A program made the position numbers and the translations under genes. Below the pieces are notes generated by a model. It did not search any database and was not told the DNA's origin. It saw only the letters and a program-made list of their open reading frames with translations. From NCBI RefSeq assembly GCF_003112775.1, contig NZ_BFCH01000048.1:62001-126000 (forward strand): DNA of 64,000 nt, written 5' to 3'. Each line of letters starts with the position of its first letter. Positions within the stretch are counted from its first letter, which is position 1. Source of the DNA: Mycobacterium montefiorense (GTDB lineage Bacteria; Actinomycetota; Actinomycetes; Mycobacteriales; Mycobacteriaceae). This document shows, piece after piece, positions 8,516-15,376 of this stretch.

Positions 8516-9342
8516 CATTTATCGACGCCGCCGCGCAGTCGCGGACCTTTACCCGGGCCCGCGGCGACCTGGTCGACGGGTTCCGCCGTCGCGAGCTGTG
8601 GCTGCACTTGGGCTGGCAGGACATCAAGCAGCGGTATCGCCGCTCGGTGCTGGGCCCGTTCTGGATCACCATCGCGACCGGAACCACTGCGGTCGCGATG
8701 GGCGGGCTGTATTCGAAGCTGTTTCACCTCGACCTGGCCGTACACCTGCCGTATGTCACCCTCGGCCTGATCATCTGGAACCTGATCAACGCCGCCATCC
8801 TGGAGGGCGCCGACGTCTTCGTCGCCAACGAGGGACTGATCAAACAATTGCCGACGCCGTTGAGCGTGCACGTCTACCGGCTGGTGTGGCGGCAGATGAT
8901 CCTGTTCGGCCACAACATCGTGATCTATCTCGTCGTCGCGATCATCTTCCCCAAACCGTGGTCGTGGGCCGACCTGTCGGTGATTCCGGCGCTAGGCCTG
9001 ATCGTGCTCAATTGCATCTGGGTGTCACTGTGCTTCGGCATCCTGGCGACTCGCTACCGCGACATCGGCCCCCTGCTGTTTTCGATTGTGCAGTTGCTGT
9101 TCTTCATGACGCCGATCATCTGGAACGACGACACACTGCGACAGCAGGGCGCCGGGCGCTGGTCGAGCATTGTCGAACTCAACCCGCTGCTGCACTACCT
9201 CGACATCGTGCGTGCGCCCCTGCTGGGCTCCCACCAGGAGCTGCGGCACTGGGCGGTGGTGCTGGCGCTGACCGTTGTCGGCTGGATTCTGGCGGCGTTC
9301 GCGATGCGGCAATACCGCGCCCGGGTGCCCTACTGGGTCTAG
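8512..9342 (+). CDS. rfbD: Galactan ABC exporter, permease subunit (Wzm-like)
   Basis: 276 residues, ABC-2 type permease with six predicted membrane segments, for example ILFGHNIVIYLVVAIIF and LLFSIVQLLFFMTPIIW. The N-terminal amphipathic RRELWLHLGWQDIKQRYRRS is typical of polysaccharide-export permeases. It is the orthologue of Rv3783 and the membrane partner of the ATPase at 6760-7608. Start ATG 8512 overlaps the glfT1 stop (ATGA). In M. tuberculosis sugar-nucleotide genes follow; here the downstream DNA is different (NfeD/flotillin pair). Confidence 0.93.
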   Translation: MTFIDAAAQSRTFTRARGDLVDGFRRRELWLHLGWQDIKQRYRRSVLGPFWITIATGTTAVAMGGLYSKLFHLDLAVHLPYVTLGLIIWNLINAAILEGADVFVANEGLIKQLPTPLSVHVYRLVWRQMILFGHNIVIYLVVAIIFPKPWSWADLSVIPALGLIVLNCIWVSLCFGILATRYRDIGPLLFSIVQLLFFMTPIIWNDDTLRQQGAGRWSSIVELNPLLHYLDIVRAPLLGSHQELRHWAVVLALTVVGWILAAFAMRQYRARVPYWV

Positions 9343-9575
9343 CGCGTTCGAGCGTGCCGCCAAGGATCCTTTGAGAATCCGCCAAGGCGCCCCCCAGACG
9401 CTGTGTTGACGGGAAACACCCTGGATAACAGGCGATTTGGCAGGCGCCGGTACGCAGCGAAAGGTTCCACATGCATCACGTCCGACAGCGAACGGATCGC
9501 GGTGCCGGCGTTTTTCTTTGCGGGCAAACCTGCCGAAACTCGACGCGTAAACCCGTCGTGGGGGAATATGCGATC

Positions 9576-9803
9576 GTGAGCGACGCCTCAGCAATCGGAT
9601 GTGTCGGGAAGCTGGTCGTTGCCACCCGCGGCGACCGCGGCCCCGGCGAGGTGGTGGTGACCGTCCGGGGATCGAAGGAGACCCTGCTGGCATGGTCCGA
9701 CGACCCATTACCGAAGGGCAGCAAGGTCCTGGTGGTGGAAGAACGGGGCGGGCGGACCGTGGTGGTCGAGCCCTGGAACGCGACTGAGCAGGACCTAGCC
9801 TGA
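9576..9803 (+). CDS. Small NfeD-like OB-fold protein
   Basis: About 75 residues from GTG 9576. The sequence GCVGKLVVATRGDRGPGEVVVTVRGSKETLLAWSD followed by PLPKGSKVLVVEERGGRTVVVEPW has the pattern of the C-terminal OB-fold domain of NfeD/YuaF proteins: a Gly-rich first strand, then a KGxxVxVxxxxGxxxxVxP ending. No membrane segment is present, so it corresponds to a short NfeD lacking the membrane part. The frame is open further upstream (to 9471), but those residues are not domain-like; a GTG at 9558 is an alternative start. It lies 58 bases before the flotillin-like gene, the usual partner of NfeD proteins, so they probably act together. Confidence 0.65.
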   Translation: MSDASAIGCVGKLVVATRGDRGPGEVVVTVRGSKETLLAWSDDPLPKGSKVLVVEERGGRTVVVEPWNATEQDLA

Positions 9804-9861
9804 TCGAACGTGACAAGCGAAATCCCCTGCTAGACAACACTAAATCGTAAGGAGTCCAAGA

Positions 9862-10980
9862 ATGCTCGGTTATAGGGTGCCCTCCCCGGACGAGGCGTTA
9901 CTGATCTCCGGCGGCCGGACAAAAGGCAACGCCCCGTTCCGCGTCGTCACCGGCCACGGCGCCTTCGTCCTCCCGTTCTTCCGCAAAGCGCGCTTTCTCA
10001 CCCTGGCCATGTGCGAATCCGAGGTAGGCGAAAAGTGCGTCACCCAACAAGGAATCACGCTCAACGTCCGGGCGGTGATCGCGTTCAAGGTCGGCAACGA
10101 CACCGAAAGCATCATCAGCGCCGCACAGCGATTTCTGTCCGAGCAAGACCAGATGTCCGTGCTCACCGGACGGATCTTCGCCGGCCACCTGCGCTCGATC
10201 ATCGGCTCGATGACCGTCGAGCAGATCATCCGGGAACGCCAGAAGCTGGCCACCGAGGTGCTCGACGGCTCCAAGGAGGAGATGGCTCGCATCGGCCTCA
10301 GCGTCGACGCGCTGCAGATCCAGTCCATCGACGACGACGGCCTCGGCTACATCAATGCGATGTCGGCGCCACACAACGCCGCCATCCAGCAGCAGGCGCA
10401 GATCGCTCAGGCCCAGGCAAACCAGGCGGCGGCCGAAGCCGAGCAGGAGTCCCAGCGCAAACAAGCGGAATTCGCTCGCGAGACCGCAATCGTCAAGGCG
10501 CAGTACAAGGCCGAGGTCGACAAGGCTCAGGCCGAAGCCGCGCAGGCCGGCCCGCTGGCCGAAGCCGAGGCGCAGCGCGAGGTGCTACAGATGAGGACCG
10601 AGCTGGCTCAGCGCGCCGCCGAGCTGCGCCAGCAGGAGCTGGTCGCGGAGGTGGTCAAGCCCGCCGAGGCCGAGGCCGAACGGGTCCGCATTATGGCCGT
10701 GGCCGACGCCGAGAAGATGAAAATCCAGGCCGAGGCGGCGGCATCGCACAACCGCGTCGCGCTGGACAAGGCGCTCATCGACCAGCTGCCTCAGATCGTC
10801 GAGAAGGCCGCGATCGGCCTGTCGAACTCCAACCTCACGGTGCTCAATGGCGCCGAGGGCCTCGGTCAGGTGGCCGCCGGGCTGGTTTCGCAGGGCATGG
10901 CGATCTTCGGCGCGCTGCGCGGCGACATCGTGCACTACGACGACGAAAACCTGGTTCCGAACGGCGAATCACACCAGTAA
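9862..10980 (+). CDS. Flotillin-like SPFH-domain protein
   Basis: 372 residues. An N-terminal SPFH/band-7 domain runs from about residue 1 to 165 (MLGYRVPSPDEALLISGG, GITLNVRAVIAFKVGND, RSIIGSMTVEQIIRERQKL, GLSVDALQIQSIDD). A long Ala/Glu/Gln-rich coiled coil follows (about 170-300, with repeated AEAE patterns), then a C-terminal oligomerisation part (LPQIVEKAAIGLSNSNLTVLNGAEGL). There is no N-terminal transmembrane helix; flotillins attach by hairpins or acylation. The expected role is scaffolding of membrane microdomains. ATG 9862 follows a good AAGGAG site. It is not present at this place in M. tuberculosis. Confidence 0.88.
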   Translation: MLGYRVPSPDEALLISGGRTKGNAPFRVVTGHGAFVLPFFRKARFLTLAMCESEVGEKCVTQQGITLNVRAVIAFKVGNDTESIISAAQRFLSEQDQMSVLTGRIFAGHLRSIIGSMTVEQIIRERQKLATEVLDGSKEEMARIGLSVDALQIQSIDDDGLGYINAMSAPHNAAIQQQAQIAQAQANQAAAEAEQESQRKQAEFARETAIVKAQYKAEVDKAQAEAAQAGPLAEAEAQREVLQMRTELAQRAAELRQQELVAEVVKPAEAEAERVRIMAVADAEKMKIQAEAAASHNRVALDKALIDQLPQIVEKAAIGLSNSNLTVLNGAEGLGQVAAGLVSQGMAIFGALRGDIVHYDDENLVPNGESHQ

Positions 10981-10982
10981 TA

Positions 10983-11040
10983 CGCGCCCTCGCGGCGCGA
11001 AAAACGCCTCCGCGCAGCTACGGCTGTAGCACTAAGGCGT
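10983..11040. terminator. Hairpin cluster after the flotillin-like gene
   Basis: Three inverted repeats follow each other: CGCGCC (10983-10988) with GGCGCG (10994-10999), then an outer ACGCCT (11004-11009) with AGGCGT (11035-11040) enclosing GCTAC (11017-11021) with GTAGC (11026-11030). They sit between two convergent genes and start 3 bases after the flotillin stop. A bidirectional terminator is the simplest reading. No long T-run is present, which is common in mycobacteria. The last hairpin overlaps the 3' end of the minus-strand secreted-protein gene. Confidence 0.45.
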
Positions 11041-11529
11041 GCAATTTCCGCGGAAACTAATCACGTGACCGTAAACGTCATTCCGCTTTTGTTCGGCGTA
11101 ATCAATGCTGGCCCACGTGCTGTCCTTCGGCGTAAAAAGGTAAGGCCCATCGCTGTGACCTGTAATAAGTGCCTGCACAGCGTTATTCATATTTTGGGAG
11201 GCGCGCTCCAACTTGTCGAGCAAGGGAGCCAGTCCTGGAATAGGGCTATCTGCGTTGAGGTCTTTGACGTAATGAATACCTTGATCGACCCTGGCGAGTT
11301 CAACCTTGGCATCTCTCACCTGTCGCCTATCATCAGAAGTGTAAAGCCATCCAGTGTCTCGGGCGATCACAATTCGTACCGCGCCAATACCGTCACTCAC
11401 TTCATTGTCGATATGCTCAATCATGCGATCGAGTTGTCCGCAGGGAACCTGCGATGGCGTCTCGGCATTGGCCTGCGGCACGGTGCTTACCATCAAAAAG
11501 GCGAACACCGCAGCAATTTTCAGCACCAT
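11032..11529 (-). CDS. Putative secreted protein of unknown family
   Basis: 165 residues from ATG 11529, preceded on its strand by GGAGTAAGGGGAAAT (ribosome site). A clear signal peptide, MVLKIAAVFAFLMVSTVPQANA, is followed by a likely signal-peptidase cut after ANA. The mature part is about 143 residues, mostly helical, with only two Cys: one near the start (VPCGQLDRMIEH) and one at the very end (RGNCTP). They may form a disulfide joining the termini. I do not recognise the family. Base composition is clearly lower in GC than its neighbours (29 of 60 bases G or C in the line starting at 11041), which suggests a different origin. Longer in-frame starts exist (to 11625) but would bury the signal peptide. 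Confidence 0.65.
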   Translation of the reverse strand: MVLKIAAVFAFLMVSTVPQANAETPSQVPCGQLDRMIEHIDNEVSDGIGAVRIVIARDTGWLYTSDDRRQVRDAKVELARVDQGIHYVKDLNADSPIPGLAPLLDKLERASQNMNNAVQALITGHSDGPYLFTPKDSTWASIDYAEQKRNDVYGHVISFRGNCTP

Positions 11530-12243
11530 ATTTCCCCTTACTCCAACCAACGGATCTATCCCTCCGATGAAGCTCGCGCGCATTTGCCGAATACCGTTCC
11601 CGACGCAGCTGCGCATGAGATACACGCCACACCTTCAGGATCGAGTATTTGTCGGCACGCCTTCGCAGTATAGCGAATCGAATGGTGTAATCCCGCTCAC
11701 TTGGCGTGGCTACGGACGTGAAAGCCGTTGCAGAAGTGAATAGTTGGAGAAAGCGATTAGTTGCGCAACTCACAGCAAGGTTAGTATGCAGCCCACAACC
11801 ACACGCCTGCGGTCATCGAAACCCAGGTACGCTGGGTGGTGTTCGTTACACTGAGATCACAGATGTTGCAGCAATCGCGGTTTCGCAGGAAACAGGAGAT
11901 TTGTGAGTGCTCCAGCCCTCTTGAATGGGGGTTAACCCGGAGAAGGTCGAAGACGGCGCGAATCCTGTTTGTGAGCGATAAAAGTCCAATGCTCAGATCG
12001 AATCAAGATCTAATCGACTTTGGCCCATTACCCAGCAAATCCATCGTATGGCGGCGAGCGATACACCAGTCGCCACGGACAAACGGGGATGAAATCGGCG
12101 AACGATGAAATACATTAAAGAACCGACTGCAAGAGCTTATCGGATACCGGTGGCGGCCGCGCCTAATTGGTGTAAAATCTAGTGCCACGAATCTGATGTA
12201 GGGCGAATAGGCAATTGGCACACACCGTGAAAGGTCGACGGAC
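11530..12243. other. Low-GC intergenic stretch without a convincing gene
   Basis: 714 bases between the secreted-protein gene and the greA-like gene. Only short overlapping ORFs (for example 11706-11906 and 11836-12108, plus strand) are present, with no recognisable domain or good ribosome site. A small inverted repeat ACCCAG/CTGGGT lies at 11821-11837. TAAAAT near 12170, about 70 bases before the greA-like start, is a possible -10 element, but no matching -35 is convincing. Composition is again less GC-rich than the flanks. It may hold promoters for both divergent genes and decayed sequence. Confidence 0.5.
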
Positions 12244-12723
12244 GTGACTAAAAAAGTCCAATCAGTGGCGGACGCGGCGCGCGAAAGCCTCGCCGCGGAG
12301 CTGGACCGGCTGCGGCAACGGCGCGCGCTCCTCGAGGCCGAGGTCAAAGACGACCGCGGCATGACCGGTGATCATGGCGACGCGGCGGAGGCGATCCAGC
12401 GAGCCGAGGAGCTGGTTGGCCTCGGCGACCGGATCAATGAACTGGACCGCCGGCTGCGGACCGGGCCGTCGCGATCCGACAAGGACGCGACGCTGCCCGG
12501 TGGCACCGAGGTGACCTTGAAATTCGCCGACGGCGAAGTCGTCAAGATGCACGTGATCTCCATCGTCGAGGAGACCCCGGTCGGTCGCGAGGCCGAGACA
12601 CTGACCTCCCACAGCCCGTTGGCGCTGGCCCTGGTGGGACACAAAGCGGGCGACACGGTCACCTACTCGACACCGCAGGGCGAAAGCCAGGTTGAGCTGA
12701 TCTCGGTGAAGCTGCCAAAGTAG
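12244..12723 (+). CDS. GreA/GreB-like transcription factor (Rv3788-like)
   Basis: 159 residues, GTG start. An N-terminal coiled coil (SLAAELDRLRQRRALLEAEVKDDRG, then AIQRAEELVGLGDRINELDRRL) is followed by a C-terminal FKBP-like GreA/GreB domain (GTEVTLKFADGEVVKMHVIS, SPLALALVGHKAGDTVTYSTPQG). The orthologue Rv3788 and its M. smegmatis counterpart are reported to bind RNA polymerase near the secondary channel and inhibit transcription rather than stimulate cleavage. The coiled-coil tip lacks the usual adjacent Asp-Glu pair of true Gre factors (here DDRGMTGDHGD). It starts the gene series leading to dprE1, with 39 bases to the next gene. Confidence 0.85.
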   Translation: MTKKVQSVADAARESLAAELDRLRQRRALLEAEVKDDRGMTGDHGDAAEAIQRAEELVGLGDRINELDRRLRTGPSRSDKDATLPGGTEVTLKFADGEVVKMHVISIVEETPVGREAETLTSHSPLALALVGHKAGDTVTYSTPQGESQVELISVKLPK

Positions 12724-12762
12724 CCGACGCTGGGGCGCGCACGCCCTAGATAAACTCCCCGA

Positions 12763-13185
12763 ATGCTTCCCCCAGAGTCCGATACCGCGCCGGCGGGCCT
12801 GAGTCTGTCCACGCAGATCATGCGCTTCGTCGTGACCGGCGGGCTGGCGGCCGTGGTCGACTTCAGCATCTACGCGGCGCTGTACAAGGGGGCGGGCCTG
12901 CAGGTCGACGTGTCCAAGGCCCTGAGCTTCATCGTCGGCACCGTTACCGCCTACCTGATCAACCGCCGATGGACATTCCAGGCCTCACCGAGCACCGCGC
13001 GGTTTGTCGCGGTCATGGTTCTGTATGCCGTCACCTTCGCGGTGCAGGTCGGTCTCAACCACCTGTGCCTGGTGTTGTTGCACTACACGGGGTGGGCGAT
13101 GCCCGTCGCGTTCGTGATCGCACAGGGCACCGCCACGGTGATCAACTTCATCGTGCAGCGAGTCGTAATCTTCCGCATCCACTGA
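12763..13185 (+). CDS. GtrA-family membrane protein (Rv3789-like)
   Basis: 140 residues with four transmembrane helices in the GtrA pattern: RFVVTGGLAAVVDFSIYAAL, ALSFIVGTVTAYLINRRWTF, FVAVMVLYAVTFAVQVGLNH and PVAFVIAQGTATVINFIVQR. The NRRWTF motif after helix 2 is typical of GtrA. The orthologue Rv3789 was first proposed as a decaprenyl-phospho-arabinose flippase and later as an accessory or anchoring protein for the arabinan priming enzyme AftA. Position immediately upstream of dprE1 (32 bases) is conserved and supports a role in arabinan assembly. Confidence 0.9.
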   Translation: MLPPESDTAPAGLSLSTQIMRFVVTGGLAAVVDFSIYAALYKGAGLQVDVSKALSFIVGTVTAYLINRRWTFQASPSTARFVAVMVLYAVTFAVQVGLNHLCLVLLHYTGWAMPVAFVIAQGTATVINFIVQRVVIFRIH

Positions 13186-13217
13186 CCCGTCTCGCGCAAG
13201 CGGTACCCTCTTTGACG

Positions 13218-14609
13218 ATGTTGAGCGCCGACTTTCCAACCACCCCCACCCGGCTGACGGGCTTTGGGCGCACCGCGCCGTCGGTGGCCCAAGTGCTCTC
13301 GACACCCGATCCTGAGGTGATTGCCAAGGCAGTTGCCCGGGTGGCCGATTCCGGCGGCCGGGGCGTGATCGCGCGCGGGCTGGGCCGGTCCTACGGGGAC
13401 AACGCGCAAAACGGCGGCGGCCTGGTGATCGACATGACGGTGCTCAACCGCATTCACTCGATCAGCGCCGACACCCAGTTGGTCGACGTCGATGCCGGCG
13501 TCAGCCTGGACCACCTGATGAAAGCGGCGCTGCCGTTCGGGTTGTGGGTTCCCGTGTTACCGGGAACCCGCCAAGTGACCATCGGCGGTGCGATCGCGTC
13601 CGACATCCACGGCAAGAACCATCACAGCGCGGGCAGCTTTGGCAGCCATGTGCGGTCGATGGACCTGTTGATGGCCGACGGCTCGGTGCGCGCCATCACC
13701 CCCGACGGCCCGACGAGTGAAGACGCCGAGCTGTTCTGGGCGACCGTCGGCGGCAACGGACTGACCGGAATCGTTTTGCGCGCCACCATCGCGATGACGC
13801 CGACCGAGACCGCTTACTTCATCGCCGACGGCGTGGCCACCAAGGACCTCGACGAGACGGTCGCCGCACACATCGACGGCAGCGAAAATAGGTACACCTA
13901 CTCCAGCGCCTGGTTCGACTTGATCAACCCACCACCGAAACTCGGCCGAGCCGCCATCAGCCGGGGCAGCCTGGCGAAGCTGGACCAGCTGCCAGCAAAG
14001 CTCGCCAAGAACCCGCTGAAATTCGATGCGCCACAACTGTTGACAGTGCCCGACCTATTTCCGGTCAGCGCCATGAACAAGTTGTCGTTCATGGCGATCG
14101 GCGAGGTGTACTACCGGCTGGGCGGAACCTACGTCGGCAAGATCCAGAATCTGTCGAAGTTCTACCACATGCTCGACCTCGTCAGCGGCTGGAATAATGC
14201 TTACGGGCCAACAGGTTTCGCGCAGCATCAGTTCCTGGTTCCACCGGACGCGATGGACGAATTCAAAGCCATCATCGGATGGATCCAGACCCAGGGCCAC
14301 TATTCGGCGCTGAACGTGTTCAAGCTGTTCGGCCCGGGCAACCGCGCGCCGCTGAGTTTCCCGATGGCTGGCTGGAACGTCGCGATGGACTTCCCCAACA
14401 AGCCCGGTATCAACGAATTCCTCAACGAACTCGACCGCCGGGTGCTCGAATTCGGCGGGCGGGTCTACACGGCCAAGGATTCACGCACCACCGCCGAAAC
14501 CTTTCACGCCATGTATCCGCGCATCGACGAGTGGATCGCCGTGCGCCGCAAGGCCGACCCGACGCGGGTCTTCGCCTCCGACATGGCCCGACGTTTGGAG
14601 CTGCTCTAA
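13218..14609 (+). CDS. dprE1: Decaprenylphosphoryl-ribose 2'-oxidase DprE1
   Basis: 463 residues, FAD-dependent oxidase of the VAO family. With DprE2 it epimerises decaprenyl-phospho-ribose to decaprenyl-phospho-arabinose, the sole arabinose donor for the wall. The FAD-binding motifs GLGRSYGDNAQNGGG, GTRQVTIGGAIASDIHGKNHHS and VGGNGLTGI are intact, as is FNVFKLFGP-type sequence (ALNVFKLFGP) with the catalytic Lys. The residue equivalent to M. tuberculosis Cys387, which benzothiazinones attack covalently, is Ala389 here (GWNVAMDF; codon GCG at 14382-14384). Start ATG 13218 gives MLSADFPTTPTRLTGFGRTAPS, matching the family. The stop codon abuts the dprE2 start. Confidence 0.97.
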   Translation: MLSADFPTTPTRLTGFGRTAPSVAQVLSTPDPEVIAKAVARVADSGGRGVIARGLGRSYGDNAQNGGGLVIDMTVLNRIHSISADTQLVDVDAGVSLDHLMKAALPFGLWVPVLPGTRQVTIGGAIASDIHGKNHHSAGSFGSHVRSMDLLMADGSVRAITPDGPTSEDAELFWATVGGNGLTGIVLRATIAMTPTETAYFIADGVATKDLDETVAAHIDGSENRYTYSSAWFDLINPPPKLGRAAISRGSLAKLDQLPAKLAKNPLKFDAPQLLTVPDLFPVSAMNKLSFMAIGEVYYRLGGTYVGKIQNLSKFYHMLDLVSGWNNAYGPTGFAQHQFLVPPDAMDEFKAIIGWIQTQGHYSALNVFKLFGPGNRAPLSFPMAGWNVAMDFPNKPGINEFLNELDRRVLEFGGRVYTAKDSRTTAETFHAMYPRIDEWIAVRRKADPTRVFASDMARRLELL

Positions 14610-15374
14610 ATGGTGCTCGATGCCGTAGGAAACCCGCAGACCATCCTGCTGCTGGGCGGTACCTCCGAGATCGGGCTGGCGATCTGTGAGCGCTATCTAC
14701 AGAACGCGCACGCGCGAATCCTGTTGGCCGCCATGCCCGGTGACCCCGGTCGTGACAACGCCGTCGCGCAGATGAAGGCTGCCGGTGCGCGCTCGGTCGA
14801 GCTGATCGACTTCGAAGCCACCGCCCCCGAAAGTCACCCCAAGATGATCGATGCGGCCTTCGCGGGCGGCGACGTCGACGTGGCCATCGTGGCCTTCGGC
14901 ATCCTCGGGGATGCCGAAGAGCTTTGGCAGAACCAGCACAAGGCCGTGCTGGCAGCCGAGATCAATTACACGGCCGCTGTCTCCGTGGGCGTGCTACTGG
15001 GCGAGAAAATGCGTGCCCAGGGCTTTGGCCAGATCATCGCGATGAGCTCGGCGGCCGGAGAGCGAGTGCGGCGGTCCAACTTCGTCTACGGCTCCACTAA
15101 GGCCGGTCTGGATGGCTTCTACCTCGGACTGACAGAGGCGTTGCGCGAGTACGGAGTTCGCGTTCTGGTGATTCGCCCCGGCCAGGTTCGCACCAGGATG
15201 AGCGCGCATGTCAAAGAAGCGCCACTTACCGTCGACAAGGAGTACGTCGCCAACCTCGCGGTGACCGCGTCCGCAAAAGGTAAGGAATTGGTTTGGGCGC
15301 CAGGAGCATTCAGGTACGTGATGATGGTGTTGCGACACATCCCGCGGCCCATCTTCCGCAAGCTGCCCATCTGA
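14610..15374 (+). CDS. dprE2: Decaprenylphosphoryl-2-keto-ribose reductase DprE2
   Basis: 254 residues, short-chain dehydrogenase. It reduces the keto intermediate made by DprE1 using NADH, giving decaprenyl-phospho-arabinose. The cofactor motif is LLLGGTSEIGLAI, and the catalytic Ser and Tyr-x-x-x-Lys are in MSSAAGERVRRSNFVYGSTKAG. ATG 14610 follows the dprE1 stop without a gap, and the stop is 2 bases before the aftA start, so the three genes are almost certainly co-transcribed and translationally coupled. Confidence 0.96.
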   Translation: MVLDAVGNPQTILLLGGTSEIGLAICERYLQNAHARILLAAMPGDPGRDNAVAQMKAAGARSVELIDFEATAPESHPKMIDAAFAGGDVDVAIVAFGILGDAEELWQNQHKAVLAAEINYTAAVSVGVLLGEKMRAQGFGQIIAMSSAAGERVRRSNFVYGSTKAGLDGFYLGLTEALREYGVRVLVIRPGQVRTRMSAHVKEAPLTVDKEYVANLAVTASAKGKELVWAPGAFRYVMMVLRHIPRPIFRKLPI

Positions 15375-15376
15375 TC

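Noticed and set aside
11706..12108. Two short plus-strand ORFs in the low-GC gap (66 and 90 codons)
   Set aside because: They overlap each other in different frames, lack ribosome sites and recognisable features; kept only as part of the gap description.
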